A DNA stretch of 64,000 bases from Variovorax sp. (GCA_025352265.1 JANXTS010000037.1:1-64000), one strand, 5' to 3'; counted from the stretch's first letter, positions 45,504 through 55,107 are shown. Notes: a model not told the origin generated them from the letters alone. Numbers and translations: made by a program.

Positions 45504-47366
45504 TCAGAGAAAACCGATCGAAATCCACGGCACCGCCGCGATGACTATGAGCGCGACCAGTAGCGCCGCGAGGTGCGGCCACACACGGTTGAAGGCCTTG
45601 TCGGGTGCCACCCGCCCGATGGCACATGCAGCGTAGAAGCCGACGCCGAACGGCGGCGCGAAGAGCCCGAGGCCCATCGCGAACACCACCACCATCGCGT
45701 AGTGCACTTCGTTCACGCCGAGCGCGCGCGCCGCCGGAAACAGCAGCGGCCCGAACAGCACGATGGCCGGAATTCCTTCGAGCACGCTGCCCAGAATCAC
45801 AAAGGCCACGACCGACGCCGCCATGAAGCCGGCCTTGCCGCCCGGCATGCTTTGCATCGCTTCGACCAGCTGATGCGAGAAGCCCGATTGCGTCAGCGCC
45901 CAGGCCATGGCGGTTGCGCAGCCGATGATGAGCAGGATCGCGCCGGACAACGACGCGGTTTCAACCAGCATCGGATAAACGCGGCGCCAGTCGAACTGAC
46001 GATAGATGAAAAGACCGGCAAGCAGCGTGTAGACGACACCGACAGTCGACACCTCGGTGGCCGTCGCGACGCCTTCGACCACCACTGTGCGAATCACGAA
46101 AGGCAAGGCGAGGGCGGGGAGCGCGACCAACAGCGCGCGGCCAATCTGGCGTCTGCTGGCACGCTGCACGTCGCTCATGTTCTCGCCACGCGTCTGCCAC
46201 GCGACCACCACGCAAAGGGCCAGCATTCCGACCAGCGCCGGCAACAGGCCGCCCGTGAACAGCGCGGCGATCGAGACCCCCGTGACCGACCCGATGGTGA
46301 TTAGCACCAGACTGGGCGGAATGGTTTCCGACATGGCGCCCGATGCCGAGAGCAGGGCGATGAGGTCGCCCTCTTTGCTACCTCTCTTCTTCATTTCGGG
46401 AAAGAGGGCTGGCGCGACCGCCGCCATGTCGGCCGCCTTGGACCCGGAGATGCCCGAGACCAGATACATCGCGCCGAGCAGTACGTATTGCAAGCCGCCG
46501 CGGACGTGGCCAAGCAGCGACGACAAAAATTCGATCATTGCCCGCGCCAGTCCGGTCATTTCGATCAGGGCGCCCAGAAAGACGAAGAGCGGCACCGACA
46601 GCAGGATGAGCGAGGACATGCCCTCGTCGATGCGTCCGGCGACGATGGACATCGGCGTGTTGGTGGCCAGTGCCAGATAGCTCACGGTGCCGGCGCCGAA
46701 GGCGAACGCGATCGGTGTTCCCATGACGACCGCTGCACCGACACCGATCACAAAAAAGATCACGAGGTTGAGGTTGCCCAGCTGCCTGAACAACGGCCGT
46801 GCGAACCACAGCACCAGCGCCACTACCAGTGTCGTGCCCACCACCATCGTCACTTGCTTCCAGCTGCATTTCTCGATCAACTTGATGACCGCGATCAGCA
46901 GCATGAGTACAGCGCCGCACGCAATAGCGGCGACGCGCATCCCATCCGGAATTTCTAGCGCTGGCGTGACCACCGGCCACTGTTGTTCCATGTGCTCGAG
47001 CGCAGCCGGCAGGAACATGACGAGAAAGACGATGACCAGCATCAATGCCAGCGACTCGACCCAAGGCCGCACCGTCGGTGACATGCGCCCGACGAAGGTG
47101 CTGAGCCGCATGTGCTCGCCGCGCCGCAGTGCGATCACGGCACCGAGCATTGCAAGCCATAAAAACAGGATCGACGCCAGTTCGTCCGACCAGGTCAGCG
47201 GCTGGTTGAACACGTAGCGCGATATCACGCCCGCCAGCAGGATGACGACTTCGAGCGCGACCAGTGCCGCCGCCGGAATCTCCGTCAGCAGCGCGAGCCC
47301 ACGGTCCAGCCGAGGAAAGCGGCGCAGCGCGACCGGAGCCGCGCCTGCTTCGTCTTCAAGGTGCAT
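45504..47366 (-). CDS. TRAP transporter fused permease (DctQ-DctM)
   Basis: 620 aa. The first 180 residues are the small DctQ subunit (VISRYVFNQPLTWSDELASI, RRGEHMRLSTFV, four helices). The remainder is the large DctM subunit: GTPIAFAFGAGTVSYLAL, GSKAADMAAVAPALFPEMKK, SASGAMSETIPPSLVLITIG and VLEGIPAIVLFGPLLFPAA. Natural Q-M fusions are common in this family. It imports an organic acid with Na+ using the DctP protein encoded 9 bp upstream. Confidence 0.93.
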   Translation of the reverse strand: MHLEDEAGAAPVALRRFPRLDRGLALLTEIPAAALVALEVVILLAGVISRYVFNQPLTWSDELASILFLWLAMLGAVIALRRGEHMRLSTFVGRMSPTVRPWVESLALMLVIVFLVMFLPAALEHMEQQWPVVTPALEIPDGMRVAAIACGAVLMLLIAVIKLIEKCSWKQVTMVVGTTLVVALVLWFARPLFRQLGNLNLVIFFVIGVGAAVVMGTPIAFAFGAGTVSYLALATNTPMSIVAGRIDEGMSSLILLSVPLFVFLGALIEMTGLARAMIEFLSSLLGHVRGGLQYVLLGAMYLVSGISGSKAADMAAVAPALFPEMKKRGSKEGDLIALLSASGAMSETIPPSLVLITIGSVTGVSIAALFTGGLLPALVGMLALCVVVAWQTRGENMSDVQRASRRQIGRALLVALPALALPFVIRTVVVEGVATATEVSTVGVVYTLLAGLFIYRQFDWRRVYPMLVETASLSGAILLIIGCATAMAWALTQSGFSHQLVEAMQSMPGGKAGFMAASVVAFVILGSVLEGIPAIVLFGPLLFPAARALGVNEVHYAMVVVFAMGLGLFAPPFGVGFYAACAIGRVAPDKAFNRVWPHLAALLVALIVIAAVPWISIGFL

Positions 47367-47375
47367 GGAACGATT

Positions 47376-48395
47376 TCAGGCGAGCTTGCCGGCGTATTTT
47401 TCGAGCTTGCCCCAGGCCTCGTCGCCGAACTTGCCCTTCCACTCCTTGTAGAAGCCGGCCTTGCTCAGCGTCGCGCGGAACGGTTCGACGTCGGGCGTGT
47501 TGAATGTCATGCCCTTGGCCTTCAGCGTGACCTCGACGTTGTTGTTGAGGCGTCGCAGGTCGTCGCGCTGTGCCACCACCTTTTCGGTGATGTGTTTGGT
47601 GATGATGGCCTGGATGTCCGGTGGCAGCGCAGCCCACTTCTTAGTGTTCGACAGAATCCACTGGCCGTCCCACATGTGGTTGGTCATGGAGCAATACTTT
47701 TGCACTTCGTACAGCTTGGCGATCTCGATGATTGCCAGCGGGTTCTCTTGTCCTTCGACCACCTTGGTCTGCAGTGCGGAGTACACCTCGGCGAAGTTGA
47801 TGCTGGTCGGCGATGCGCCGAAAGCCTTGAACAGCGAGGTCCACAACGGGCTCACCGGCACGCGGATCTTGAAGCCCTTCAGGTCGTCGGGAACGACGAT
47901 CGGGCGCGTCGAGCTGGTGATGTCGCGGTAGCCGTTGTCGAGCGGCTTGTCGAATACATAAAGGTTGGCCTTGGTGATGGCCGCACGCACATGCACGCCA
48001 AGGTCGCCGTCCATCGCGGCCCACACCGTGGCGTAGTCCTTGAAGGCGAAGGCAACACCGTTGATGCCAGCCACCGGCACCAGCGTCTGCAGGATCAGCC
48101 CCGACAGCGGAAAGAAATCGATGGCGCCCGAGCGCACCTGCGACAGCATGTCGGTGTCGCCGCCCAACTGATTGTTGGGGAACAACTGGATGTCGACCTT
48201 GCCGTTGGTGTCTTTGCGAATGAGGTCGAGCGCTTCTTTTACGCGGACGTTGGTCGGGTGCGTGACGGGGATGTTGCTGGCCCACTTCATCTGGAACTCG
48301 GCGGTCTGCGCGTTCGCGATGTGATGGGTGGCAGCAAGCGCAATGCTGCTGGCTGCGGCGGCCCCTTGGACGAATTTGCGGCGAGAAATGGTCAT
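47376..48395 (-). CDS. TRAP transporter DctP-type solute-binding protein
   Basis: 339 aa. The N terminus SRRKFVQGAAAASSIALA is a twin-arginine-like signal with cleavage near ANA (QTAEFQM). The receptor body includes FPNNQLGGDTDMLSQVRSGA, FKIRVPVSPLWTSLFKAFGA and INFAEVYSALQTKVVEGQEN, the classic DctP organic-anion-binding region with the Arg of KIRVP. CAGGAAAC precedes the start. It works with the fused permease gene just downstream. Confidence 0.93.
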   Translation of the reverse strand: MTISRRKFVQGAAAASSIALAATHHIANAQTAEFQMKWASNIPVTHPTNVRVKEALDLIRKDTNGKVDIQLFPNNQLGGDTDMLSQVRSGAIDFFPLSGLILQTLVPVAGINGVAFAFKDYATVWAAMDGDLGVHVRAAITKANLYVFDKPLDNGYRDITSSTRPIVVPDDLKGFKIRVPVSPLWTSLFKAFGASPTSINFAEVYSALQTKVVEGQENPLAIIEIAKLYEVQKYCSMTNHMWDGQWILSNTKKWAALPPDIQAIITKHITEKVVAQRDDLRRLNNNVEVTLKAKGMTFNTPDVEPFRATLSKAGFYKEWKGKFGDEAWGKLEKYAGKLA

Positions 48396-48443
48396 GGCTT
48401 GTTTCCTGGTTTTGTCGATAGATGTATGGAGAACGAGGGTGCT

Positions 48444-49235
48444 TCAATACATCAGCAAGCCTCCGTCGGCCACCAGCGTCGAGCCGGTGACGATCGACGA
48501 TTCAGGCGAGATCAAAAACGCGACGGCGTTGGCGATTTGTTCAGGGCTCGCGATGCGTTGCTGAACGCTCATCGCTTCGAGGCGCTGACGGTTCCCGGGA
48601 ATGGCCAGCGGCGCCGCGATCATCGGTGTCTCGGTGGCGCCTGGAGCCACCGTGTTGACGCTGATGCCGCGCTCACCCAGCGCCCGTGCCGCGTTCTTGG
48701 TCAGCGCCAGCACAGCGCCCTTGGATGCCGCGTATGCCGCTGTACCCGACAGGCCGCCGCCGCGAATGCCAGCCACGCTCGCCACCGTGCAAATGCGCGC
48801 GCCCGGCTTCATGCGCAGCGCGGCTTCGCGCATGCAGAGCCAGGTGCCGACGACGTTGACGTCGTAGACGCGGCGAAAGATATCGATGCTGAGGTCCATG
48901 AACGGCGTCATGTCGGCCATGCCTGCGCTGGTGACGAGGGCGTCGATCGTGCCGAAGGCAGATTCGATTTGCCTGAAGGCCGCGACGACGGTGACCTCGT
49001 TTGCAACGTCTGCAATGAAGGCGCTGGCAACAGGCGCAGAGTCGATTCCGGACGGGGTTTCAGCATTGATGCGACCGACGATCGACTTCAACTTCATGCC
49101 GTCGATGTCGATGCCCGCCACGCGCCAGCCGCGGCACGCCAGCAGGGCCAACGTCGCGGCGCCGATGCCGCTCGCCGCGCCGGTGACCACCGCGACCGGT
49201 TGAGTGCGAGCGGTCGATGCAGCAGGTTTAGTCAT
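48444..49235 (-). CDS. Short-chain dehydrogenase/reductase (SDR)
   Basis: 263 aa. [19 protein letters not shown] binds NAD(P); TSAGMAD replaces the usual NNAG; catalytic Ser in VASVAGIRGG; YAASKGAVLAL is an intact YxxxK; NTVAPGATETPM follows. The C terminus GSTLVADGGLLMY is typical of classical SDRs. The start overlaps the end of the upstream dehydrogenase gene by 8 bp. Together with the TRAP genes it should oxidise a hydroxylated compound taken up by the transporter. Confidence 0.92.
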   Translation of the reverse strand: MTKPAASTARTQPVAVVTGAASGIGAATLALLACRGWRVAGIDIDGMKLKSIVGRINAETPSGIDSAPVASAFIADVANEVTVVAAFRQIESAFGTIDALVTSAGMADMTPFMDLSIDIFRRVYDVNVVGTWLCMREAALRMKPGARICTVASVAGIRGGGLSGTAAYAASKGAVLALTKNAARALGERGISVNTVAPGATETPMIAAPLAIPGNRQRLEAMSVQQRIASPEQIANAVAFLISPESSIVTGSTLVADGGLLMY

Positions 49236-50178
49236 GCGACGGCGCTCGTTGCTTTTTGCGGTTGAAGTCCGGGTCTATCGTCTTGATGACTGCCGCGTCG
49301 TCTTCGTCTGAAAATCCGGCCGCGATCGTCGCCTTGAAAACACGCAACGCGCCGTCGCCCAGCGGCGTATCGATGCCGGCGCCGGCTGCCATGTCGACCG
49401 CGAGACCGACGTCTTTGGTCAGGATGTGTGCCTGCGCGCGCGGCGCGTAGTCGTCGCGCAGTGCGCGCGCCATGCGATCTTCAAAAATCCACGAGGCGCC
49501 ACTCGACGCGCAGATGACGTCGAACAACTGCTGGCGGTCGAGTCCGAGCCGGTGGCCCAGCGCCAATGCCTCGGCGCCCGCTGTGAGGTTGATGCCGGCC
49601 AGCATGTTGTTCACCAGCTTGGTCTTGGCGCCATCGCCGATCGTTTCGCTGATGAAAAAGACTTTCGATGCAAGGTCGTTCAAAACGCTGTCGAGGCGCC
49701 CAACAATGCGCTTGTCACCGGCCAGCATGATGGTCATCGTGCCGTTGGCTGCGCGCACCGGGCCGCCGGAGACGGGCGCGTCGAGCGTGGCGATACCGTG
49801 TTCAGCAAGGCGTTGTCCGAACTGTGCGCTGTCGATTGGCGAGATGGTTGAACAGAGCATCACCACCGGTGCATTGCCTTGGTCATCGCCGTGGTCGCTC
49901 CGCTTGCCGGCGCGGCTGCAGTGCGAGACGCCGCCGACGCCGAAGAGCACGTCTTCGATTTGTTTCGCGTTGACGACAACCACTACCAGCAGGTCGGCCC
50001 ACTCAGCAAGTTCGCGTGGTGAATCGCACGCGCCGATGCCCGCTCTTGCCGCGGCGCTTACAGCAGCTGGTGCAACGTCACGGATTTGTACCGCATACCG
50101 TTTGCCGTGCAGGTTGGTTGCCATCGCCAACCCCATGGCGCCGATACCGATGACACCGACCTTGAGTGGAGATTGCAT
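49228..50178 (-). CDS. Beta-hydroxyacid dehydrogenase (LtnD/HIBADH family), with an insertion
   Basis: 316 aa. VGVIGIGAMGLAMATNL is the dinucleotide site; LDAPVSGGPVRAANGTMTIM is the substrate loop; the catalytic lysine is in GDGAKTKLVNNMLAGINL; LTKDVGLAVDMAAGAG follows. It resembles L-threonate/3-hydroxyisobutyrate dehydrogenases. Between VLFGVGGV and APVVMLCSTISP lie about 20 residues (SHCSRAGKRSDHGDDQGN) absent from relatives I know, encoded at about 49873-49930. It is first in the catabolic gene set leading to the TRAP transporter. Confidence 0.88.
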   Translation of the reverse strand: MQSPLKVGVIGIGAMGLAMATNLHGKRYAVQIRDVAPAAVSAAARAGIGACDSPRELAEWADLLVVVVVNAKQIEDVLFGVGGVSHCSRAGKRSDHGDDQGNAPVVMLCSTISPIDSAQFGQRLAEHGIATLDAPVSGGPVRAANGTMTIMLAGDKRIVGRLDSVLNDLASKVFFISETIGDGAKTKLVNNMLAGINLTAGAEALALGHRLGLDRQQLFDVICASSGASWIFEDRMARALRDDYAPRAQAHILTKDVGLAVDMAAGAGIDTPLGDGALRVFKATIAAGFSDEDDAAVIKTIDPDFNRKKQRAPSHD

Positions 50179-50278
50179 GTGGCCGCCAAGTGATAGAGGG
50201 GTCGGATATTACCCGCGTCGCTTTGCGGGTTTCCCCTCACTTTTGGCCCTGATTGAAGCCTGTTCGTCTACCCGGGAT

Positions 50279-51376
50279 TCAGGCCTTGGACAGTCCTTGA
50301 AGCGTTTGCAGCAATACGACTCGCGTCTGCCCCAGCACCATGCCCTTCCATTCTTCGTTGTCGCAATAGAAGGCGTCGCGCAAGTCTTGCTTGATGACGC
50401 TGCGCAACTTGAGCGATGCCTCCGGGTGCCGCCGCAGCCACGTGTCCGCGCGCAAGCACAGCAACACGTCCTGGTCGGGCAGCGTACCGAACTCCAGGCC
50501 CATCAACGCGGCGCTAGCCTGCGGGCATTCGTCGTATATCGCGGACACCACCGGCCCCGACGTGTTGGCCGAAGCGGAGTCGCCGTCGAAGAGCGCGAAC
50601 ACGTCGGCGCCCCACCATGCACGTGCCTGCTTCAACTCGGCCGGCGCGTTGCGGCCCGGATAGATCTTTTCGCCGTGACCATAGGGGCCGAGGCCGGTGT
50701 GGATGTCGATCCAGCCTAGGTGCGTGGTCGAGACTCCATGCGTGCGCAGGATGGCGCGCATGGTGCGGTTGCTCCAAGATGGCGCGGTGCCGCCGTAGAA
50801 CAAACCGTCGGGCATCGTGTACTGGCCGACAGTCACGGCAGCGCGATAGGTACGCATGCCATGCGCTTCGATGTACGCGGCCATGGCGATATCGTCAGCC
50901 GGGGCCGGCGGCCAGGTCGACGGCAGCACGAACGGCTCGACATCAGCGTAGCTCGCGTTCACCGGCAGCGGCGCACTAAAGTCGACGAAGTTGCGGTTCA
51001 GGTCGATGTTGTCCTCGTTGGTGCGGTGCAGGTGCGAAAAGCCGTGCGGGTTGACCGCGTGAATCAGCAACAGGGCGACGTTCGCTTTTTGCAGTCGTTC
51101 GAGCAGGTTGGCATCGTTCAGCGTCGCGATCTGGCAGCCCGAACCGCAGAAGCCTTCGGGGCCGTGGGTGCCCGAGGTGACAATCAACAGCTTCTCTGCA
51201 TCGGTTGCGCCGAGGCGGGCCACGTCGGTGGCGAGTTCTTCGCCCAGTGCACCGCGCACGTGGTCCATGACGAACGATTCGACGCTGGCGCCAGCCTGTG
51301 CTGCGGCGTCCAGGAACTTGCCGCGGGCTTCGACGTAGGTTCCGGAAAAATGTCGGGTGGCTGCGGTGCGTTGCAT
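50279..51376 (-). CDS. DUF2817 / M14-like metallopeptidase
   Basis: 365 aa. Zinc-site-like motifs are present: TSGTHGPEGFCGSG (HxxE) and a downstream WIDIHTGLGPYGHGEK with a conserved His; HAVNPHGFSHLHRTNEDNID and LNRNFVDF are the M14 carboxypeptidase-like Asn/Arg region. DUF2817 proteins are predicted zinc peptidases or amidohydrolases in the cytoplasm. It sits 100 bp upstream of the LtnD-like gene on the same strand and may belong to that catabolic set. Confidence 0.87.
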   Translation of the reverse strand: MQRTAATRHFSGTYVEARGKFLDAAAQAGASVESFVMDHVRGALGEELATDVARLGATDAEKLLIVTSGTHGPEGFCGSGCQIATLNDANLLERLQKANVALLLIHAVNPHGFSHLHRTNEDNIDLNRNFVDFSAPLPVNASYADVEPFVLPSTWPPAPADDIAMAAYIEAHGMRTYRAAVTVGQYTMPDGLFYGGTAPSWSNRTMRAILRTHGVSTTHLGWIDIHTGLGPYGHGEKIYPGRNAPAELKQARAWWGADVFALFDGDSASANTSGPVVSAIYDECPQASAALMGLEFGTLPDQDVLLCLRADTWLRRHPEASLKLRSVIKQDLRDAFYCDNEEWKGMVLGQTRVVLLQTLQGLSKA

Positions 51377-51626
51377 TGGGCTCTTTTGTTACGCCGCTCG
51401 CGGCAAGGCGGCAACATCGACGTTGATGTCATTGCCGGTGTGATCCATCGACCATAGCAGGCCGATGCGCGGAGAGAAGCAACCCAGCAGTGGCTCGCCT
51501 GATGCGTCAAACCGGCGACACGACGCCGGCACGCGCGGCTTTGGGGGCATCTTGAGCAGCATCGTGGTGCTCGGCCCGGAATGGCACATGGACCTGATCG
51601 CCTTCTTCGTCGTACAGCGATGCGAT

Positions 51627-52325
51627 TCAGCGCGGCGGGAAGTCGTCGCCCGTCGTGCCGGCAGACCAACGCGGATAGCGGTGCATCGCCTGCATCAAGA
51701 GCGCGGAGTCGGCCCATCTCTCAAGCCATGCGCGAAGGCGTGGCCAAGGCTGCAACGCGAACCAAGTCGGGTCGACCGCCGCGAATTGCCGGATGAACGG
51801 CATGAGCGCTGCATCGGCAAGGCTCGCCTTCGTTCCGGCTAAATGCGCTGGCGCCTGGCCGGCCGAATGACCAGAGCTGGCGAGGCGATGTTCGAGTCGG
51901 TGGATGAATGGCACGGCGCGATCACGATGCGTCGCGCCATCGGACGCGTCCGACGGTGCGGCGCCGCGCCCCGGGTATTTGTAGCGATCGAGCTGCGACT
52001 TGAAGTCGCCGTCGCATTCGGAGACAAGCGCCAGCGATTCGTCCAGCGTGCCTTGCGACGGCCGCAACCACCCTGCCGGATCGTTGCGCCGCAGTGCCCA
52101 CAGCATGATGTCCAGACTTTCGTCGATGACCGTGCCGTCGTGCTGCACCAACACCGGTACCGTGCCCTTGGGCGAGGCATCGAGCATCTCCGAGGGCTTG
52201 TCCCGCAGCAGGACCTCACGTAACTCGCAGCGTTCACCGCTTGCCAGCAGGGAGAGGCGCGCCCGCATGGCGTAAGGGCAGCGGCGAAATGAATAGAGAA
52301 CGGTGAGGGGTGGAGGCCGGGTCAT
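51627..52325 (-). CDS. Glutathione S-transferase
   Basis: 232 aa from MTRPPPLTVLYSFRRCPYAM. The thioredoxin-like N-terminal domain has the CPYA motif (RRCPYAMRARL) and GTVPVLVQHDGTVIDESLDI, the glutathione-binding cis-Pro and DES segment. The helical C-terminal domain includes SLADAALMPFIRQFAAVDPT. It conjugates or reduces with glutathione, whose synthesis gene lies 1.2 kb downstream. The ATG overlaps the previous gene's stop (ATGA), forming an operon with the ferredoxin-like gene. Confidence 0.9.
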   Translation of the reverse strand: MTRPPPLTVLYSFRRCPYAMRARLSLLASGERCELREVLLRDKPSEMLDASPKGTVPVLVQHDGTVIDESLDIMLWALRRNDPAGWLRPSQGTLDESLALVSECDGDFKSQLDRYKYPGRGAAPSDASDGATHRDRAVPFIHRLEHRLASSGHSAGQAPAHLAGTKASLADAALMPFIRQFAAVDPTWFALQPWPRLRAWLERWADSALLMQAMHRYPRWSAGTTGDDFPPR

Positions 52326-52657
52326 TTCCCGAAGTGTGATGCGATGGTGGCTGCGAAGGCTTTTGCATCGTCTTGGTCGCACAACTCGGCCGCCATGAGT
52401 TTGTGGCCCTGCGTCACTGCGGCGGCCGCGATGGCTTTTTTCGGGCACAGCCCGAGACAAGTCGACTCCACGATGCGCAGGCGGACCGGCGATCGCACAA
52501 GTCCCCGTTTGAGCTCCTTGCGCGCCAACTTGGCCTTGAACTTCGACGGCCCGTCGCTGCGTTCTTCACAATCGCTACAGACCAGCACGACGCCGGCAAA
52601 CTTGACTTTGACGAGCAGCGAGTCGTCGGGTGCAGCTGCAATGTGGGAATGGCTCAC
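52322..52657 (-). CDS. Thioredoxin-like [2Fe-2S] ferredoxin domain protein
   Basis: 111 aa. Cysteines are arranged as VLVCSDCEERSDGPS and later STCLGLCPKKAIA, the four-cysteine pattern of thioredoxin-like 2Fe-2S ferredoxins. The first pair spacing is CxxC rather than the longer CX8-12C usual in this group. Small, cytoplasmic, no signal. It is coupled to the GST gene by a 4-bp overlap. Redox partner unknown. Confidence 0.8.
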   Translation of the reverse strand: MSHSHIAAAPDDSLLVKVKFAGVVLVCSDCEERSDGPSKFKAKLARKELKRGLVRSPVRLRIVESTCLGLCPKKAIAAAAVTQGHKLMAAELCDQDDAKAFAATIASHFGK

Positions 52658-52755
52658 GCGTTGTCCTTTTGAATGTCATCATCCCCGCGATTGGCCGGAC
52701 GCGTCGTCAGCGAACCCGCCGTTTCGGCACGACCCGAATGCGATATCGTCACGCC

Positions 52756-53457
52756 ATGTCATCCGTCCCCACCCGCCCCCCGATCGAAATCGAAACCGCG
52801 CCCAATCCGGTTGCCACCGTCATCCTCATGCACGGGCTGGGCGCCGGCGGCAACGACTTCGTGTCGATAGTCAACGAGCTAGACCTGTCGGCCGTCGGTC
52901 CGGTGCGCTTTGTCTTCCCCAATGCGCCGATCATCCCGGTGACCATTAACGGCGGCTATGCCATGCCGGCCTGGTACGACATCGCGGTGGCCGACCTCGG
53001 CGCGCGCGAAGACGAAGCTGGCTTGCGGCGGTCTCGCGTTGCTATCGAGGCGTTGATCGCGAACGAAAAATCTCGCGGCATCCCGGCTGATCACATCGTG
53101 ATCGCTGGCTTTTCGCAGGGTTGCGCCATGGCGCTGCTCACTGGGCTGCGCCACGGCGAGAGGCTTGCGGGCATCGTCGGCCTGTCGGGCTACCTGCCGA
53201 TCGCCTCGACCACCGCCGCGGAACGCCACCCTGCCAATCACGACACGCCCGTTTTCATGGGCCATGGCACGCGAGACGGTGTGGTGCCGGTGGCGCGCGC
53301 CATCGATTCCCGGAACGCGCTAACAGCCATGGGATACGAGGTCGAGTGGCATGAGTACCCGATGGAGCATTCGGTCTGCATCGAGGAGATCGTCGACCTC
53401 AACGCCTTCTTGCTACGTGTGCTGCAGGCCCGGGAAAACACGGGAAAAGTAGCGTGA
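52756..53457 (+). CDS. Carboxylesterase / phospholipase (alpha/beta hydrolase)
   Basis: 233 aa from MSSVPTRPPIEIETAPNPVA. HGLGAGGNDFVSIVNELDL is the oxyanion-loop region; the nucleophile is in IAGFSQGCAM (GFSQG); the acid Asp in GHGTRDGVVPV; the His in PMEHSVCIEEI. This is the EstA/YpfH-type carboxylesterase family of about 220 aa, acting on short acyl esters. It is divergent from the ferredoxin-like gene and 96 bp before gshA. Confidence 0.93.
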   Translation: MSSVPTRPPIEIETAPNPVATVILMHGLGAGGNDFVSIVNELDLSAVGPVRFVFPNAPIIPVTINGGYAMPAWYDIAVADLGAREDEAGLRRSRVAIEALIANEKSRGIPADHIVIAGFSQGCAMALLTGLRHGERLAGIVGLSGYLPIASTTAAERHPANHDTPVFMGHGTRDGVVPVARAIDSRNALTAMGYEVEWHEYPMEHSVCIEEIVDLNAFLLRVLQARENTGKVA

Positions 53458-53553
53458 TCGCCTCGCGCACCGTTGGAAACTCCATGGCCCTGAGCCAGCA
53501 GCGACGGCGCGCCCGTGCTAACTTCCAGCCCCAGTAATGAGGGGCATAACGAT

Positions 53554-55107
53554 ATGAGCAGCACATTGCAGAAGCGTTTGGCTTCGCTTTCGCCGGGGCG
53601 CCTGAAGGGGATGCGCCGCGGCATCGAAAAAGAAAGCTTGCGTTCTGCGGCCGACGGCGCTCTTGCTTTGACGCCGCACCCGTCGGCACTGGGTTCCGCG
53701 CTTACGCACCCGCACATCACGACGGATTTCAGCGAATCGCAGGTCGAACTCATCACTGGCGTGCACGGGGATGTCGATACGGCGCTTGCCGAGTTGATCC
53801 GCGTTCACCAGTTTACTTACCGTGTGCTCGACGCCGTCGGCGACGAGCGGCTGTGGGTGTCGAGCATGCCGTGCGGTTTGCCGACCGACGAGACGATTCC
53901 GATCGGGCGCTACGGCTCCTCCAACGTCGGGCGCGCCAAGAGCGTCTACCGCATGGGGCTGAGCCATCGTTACGGCCGGCGCATGCAGACTATTTCGGGC
54001 ATCCACTACAACTGGTCGTTGCCAGGTGTCGGAAGCGATCAGTATTTCGGGTTGATCCGCAACTTCAGGCGCCACGCTTTTTTGCTGTTGTACCTGTTCG
54101 GTGCATCGCCGGCGCTGTGCAGCAGCTTCGTGGCCGGCCGTCCGCACGAGTTGCAGCCGTTGGGCGAGGGCAGCGTGCACATGCCCTACGGCACCTCGCT
54201 GCGCATGGGCCGGCTCGGCTACCAAAGCGATGCGCAGGCTTCGTTGGCGGTGAGCTATAACAGCCTCGACGGGTATGGCGCCTCGCTGCAAGACGCACTG
54301 ACGCGCCCTTGGCCGGCTTACCAGGCAATCGGCATCCAGAACCTGGGCGGCGACTACAACCAGCTCGCGACCAGCCTGCTACAGATCGAGAACGAGTTCT
54401 ACGGCACCATCCGGCCCAAACGGGTGATCTACCCCGGCGAGCGTCCGCTGCATGCGTTGCGCGAGCGCGGCGTCGAGTACGTCGAAGTGCGGCTGATGGA
54501 TCTCGACCCTTTCGAGCCGGTCGGCATCAACGCGCAGACGATGCGCTTCATCGACGTATTCTTGCTGCATTGCCTGCTGAGCGACAGTCCTGACGATACG
54601 CCGCAGGAAATTGCCGAACTGGCGCACAACCAGCATCTGACGGCGGCGAGGGGTCGCGAGCCGAGCCTCACCCTGCAGCGCGGTGGTCGAGAAGTCTCTT
54701 TGGTGGAGTGGGGCGCAGACCTGGTAGCCCAATGCCTGCCCGTCGCAGCGGCGCTCGATGCGGTGCATGGCGACACTTTGCACAGCGACGCCGTGCATGC
54801 GGCCAAGGCAGCCTTGCAGAACCCAGATAGCCTGACTTCTGCCCGCGTGTTGACCGAAATGAATTCAGCGCATGCCGATTCGTTTACCGGCTTCATCCGC
54901 GCGCAGTCCGAGGCGACGCGTGTGACCTTGCTCGGCTTGCCTTGGACGGCGGAGCAGCAAGCGACGTTCGAGAGCATGACGCAGACTTCGATCGACGAGC
55001 AGAAGCGCATCGAAGCGGCAGACGCGTTGCCGTTCGAAATTTACCGCGAGCAGTACGTGTCTCCGGCACGCCTCGGCTTGCGCGGCCGCACGGCGATGAC
55101 GGCCTGA
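53554..55107 (+). CDS. gshA: Glutamate-cysteine ligase
   Basis: 517 aa from MSSTLQKRLASLSPGRLKGM, preceded by GAGGGG. GMRRGIEKESLR, TDFSESQVELITG, SMPCGLPTDETIPIGRYGSS, GLSHRYGRRMQTISGIHYNW and RGVEYVEVRLMDLDPFEPVG are the conserved active-site blocks of the gamma-proteobacterial GshA type. It makes gamma-glutamylcysteine, the first step of glutathione synthesis. The product could also feed EgtB chemistry. No gshB is in the window. Confidence 0.95.
   Translation: MSSTLQKRLASLSPGRLKGMRRGIEKESLRSAADGALALTPHPSALGSALTHPHITTDFSESQVELITGVHGDVDTALAELIRVHQFTYRVLDAVGDERLWVSSMPCGLPTDETIPIGRYGSSNVGRAKSVYRMGLSHRYGRRMQTISGIHYNWSLPGVGSDQYFGLIRNFRRHAFLLLYLFGASPALCSSFVAGRPHELQPLGEGSVHMPYGTSLRMGRLGYQSDAQASLAVSYNSLDGYGASLQDALTRPWPAYQAIGIQNLGGDYNQLATSLLQIENEFYGTIRPKRVIYPGERPLHALRERGVEYVEVRLMDLDPFEPVGINAQTMRFIDVFLLHCLLSDSPDDTPQEIAELAHNQHLTAARGREPSLTLQRGGREVSLVEWGADLVAQCLPVAAALDAVHGDTLHSDAVHAAKAALQNPDSLTSARVLTEMNSAHADSFTGFIRAQSEATRVTLLGLPWTAEQQATFESMTQTSIDEQKRIEAADALPFEIYREQYVSPARLGLRGRTAMTA

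Noticed and set aside
47361..49265. 634-codon plus-strand frame opposite dctP and the SDR gene
   Set aside because: Shadow frame; the minus strand holds clear DctP and SDR signatures with ribosome binding sites.
51377..51626. 66-codon minus-strand frame and a possible fragment (EEGDQVHVPFRAEHHDAAQD) between the DUF2817 and GST genes
   Set aside because: No recognisable family, no ribosome binding site, and the frames are interrupted.
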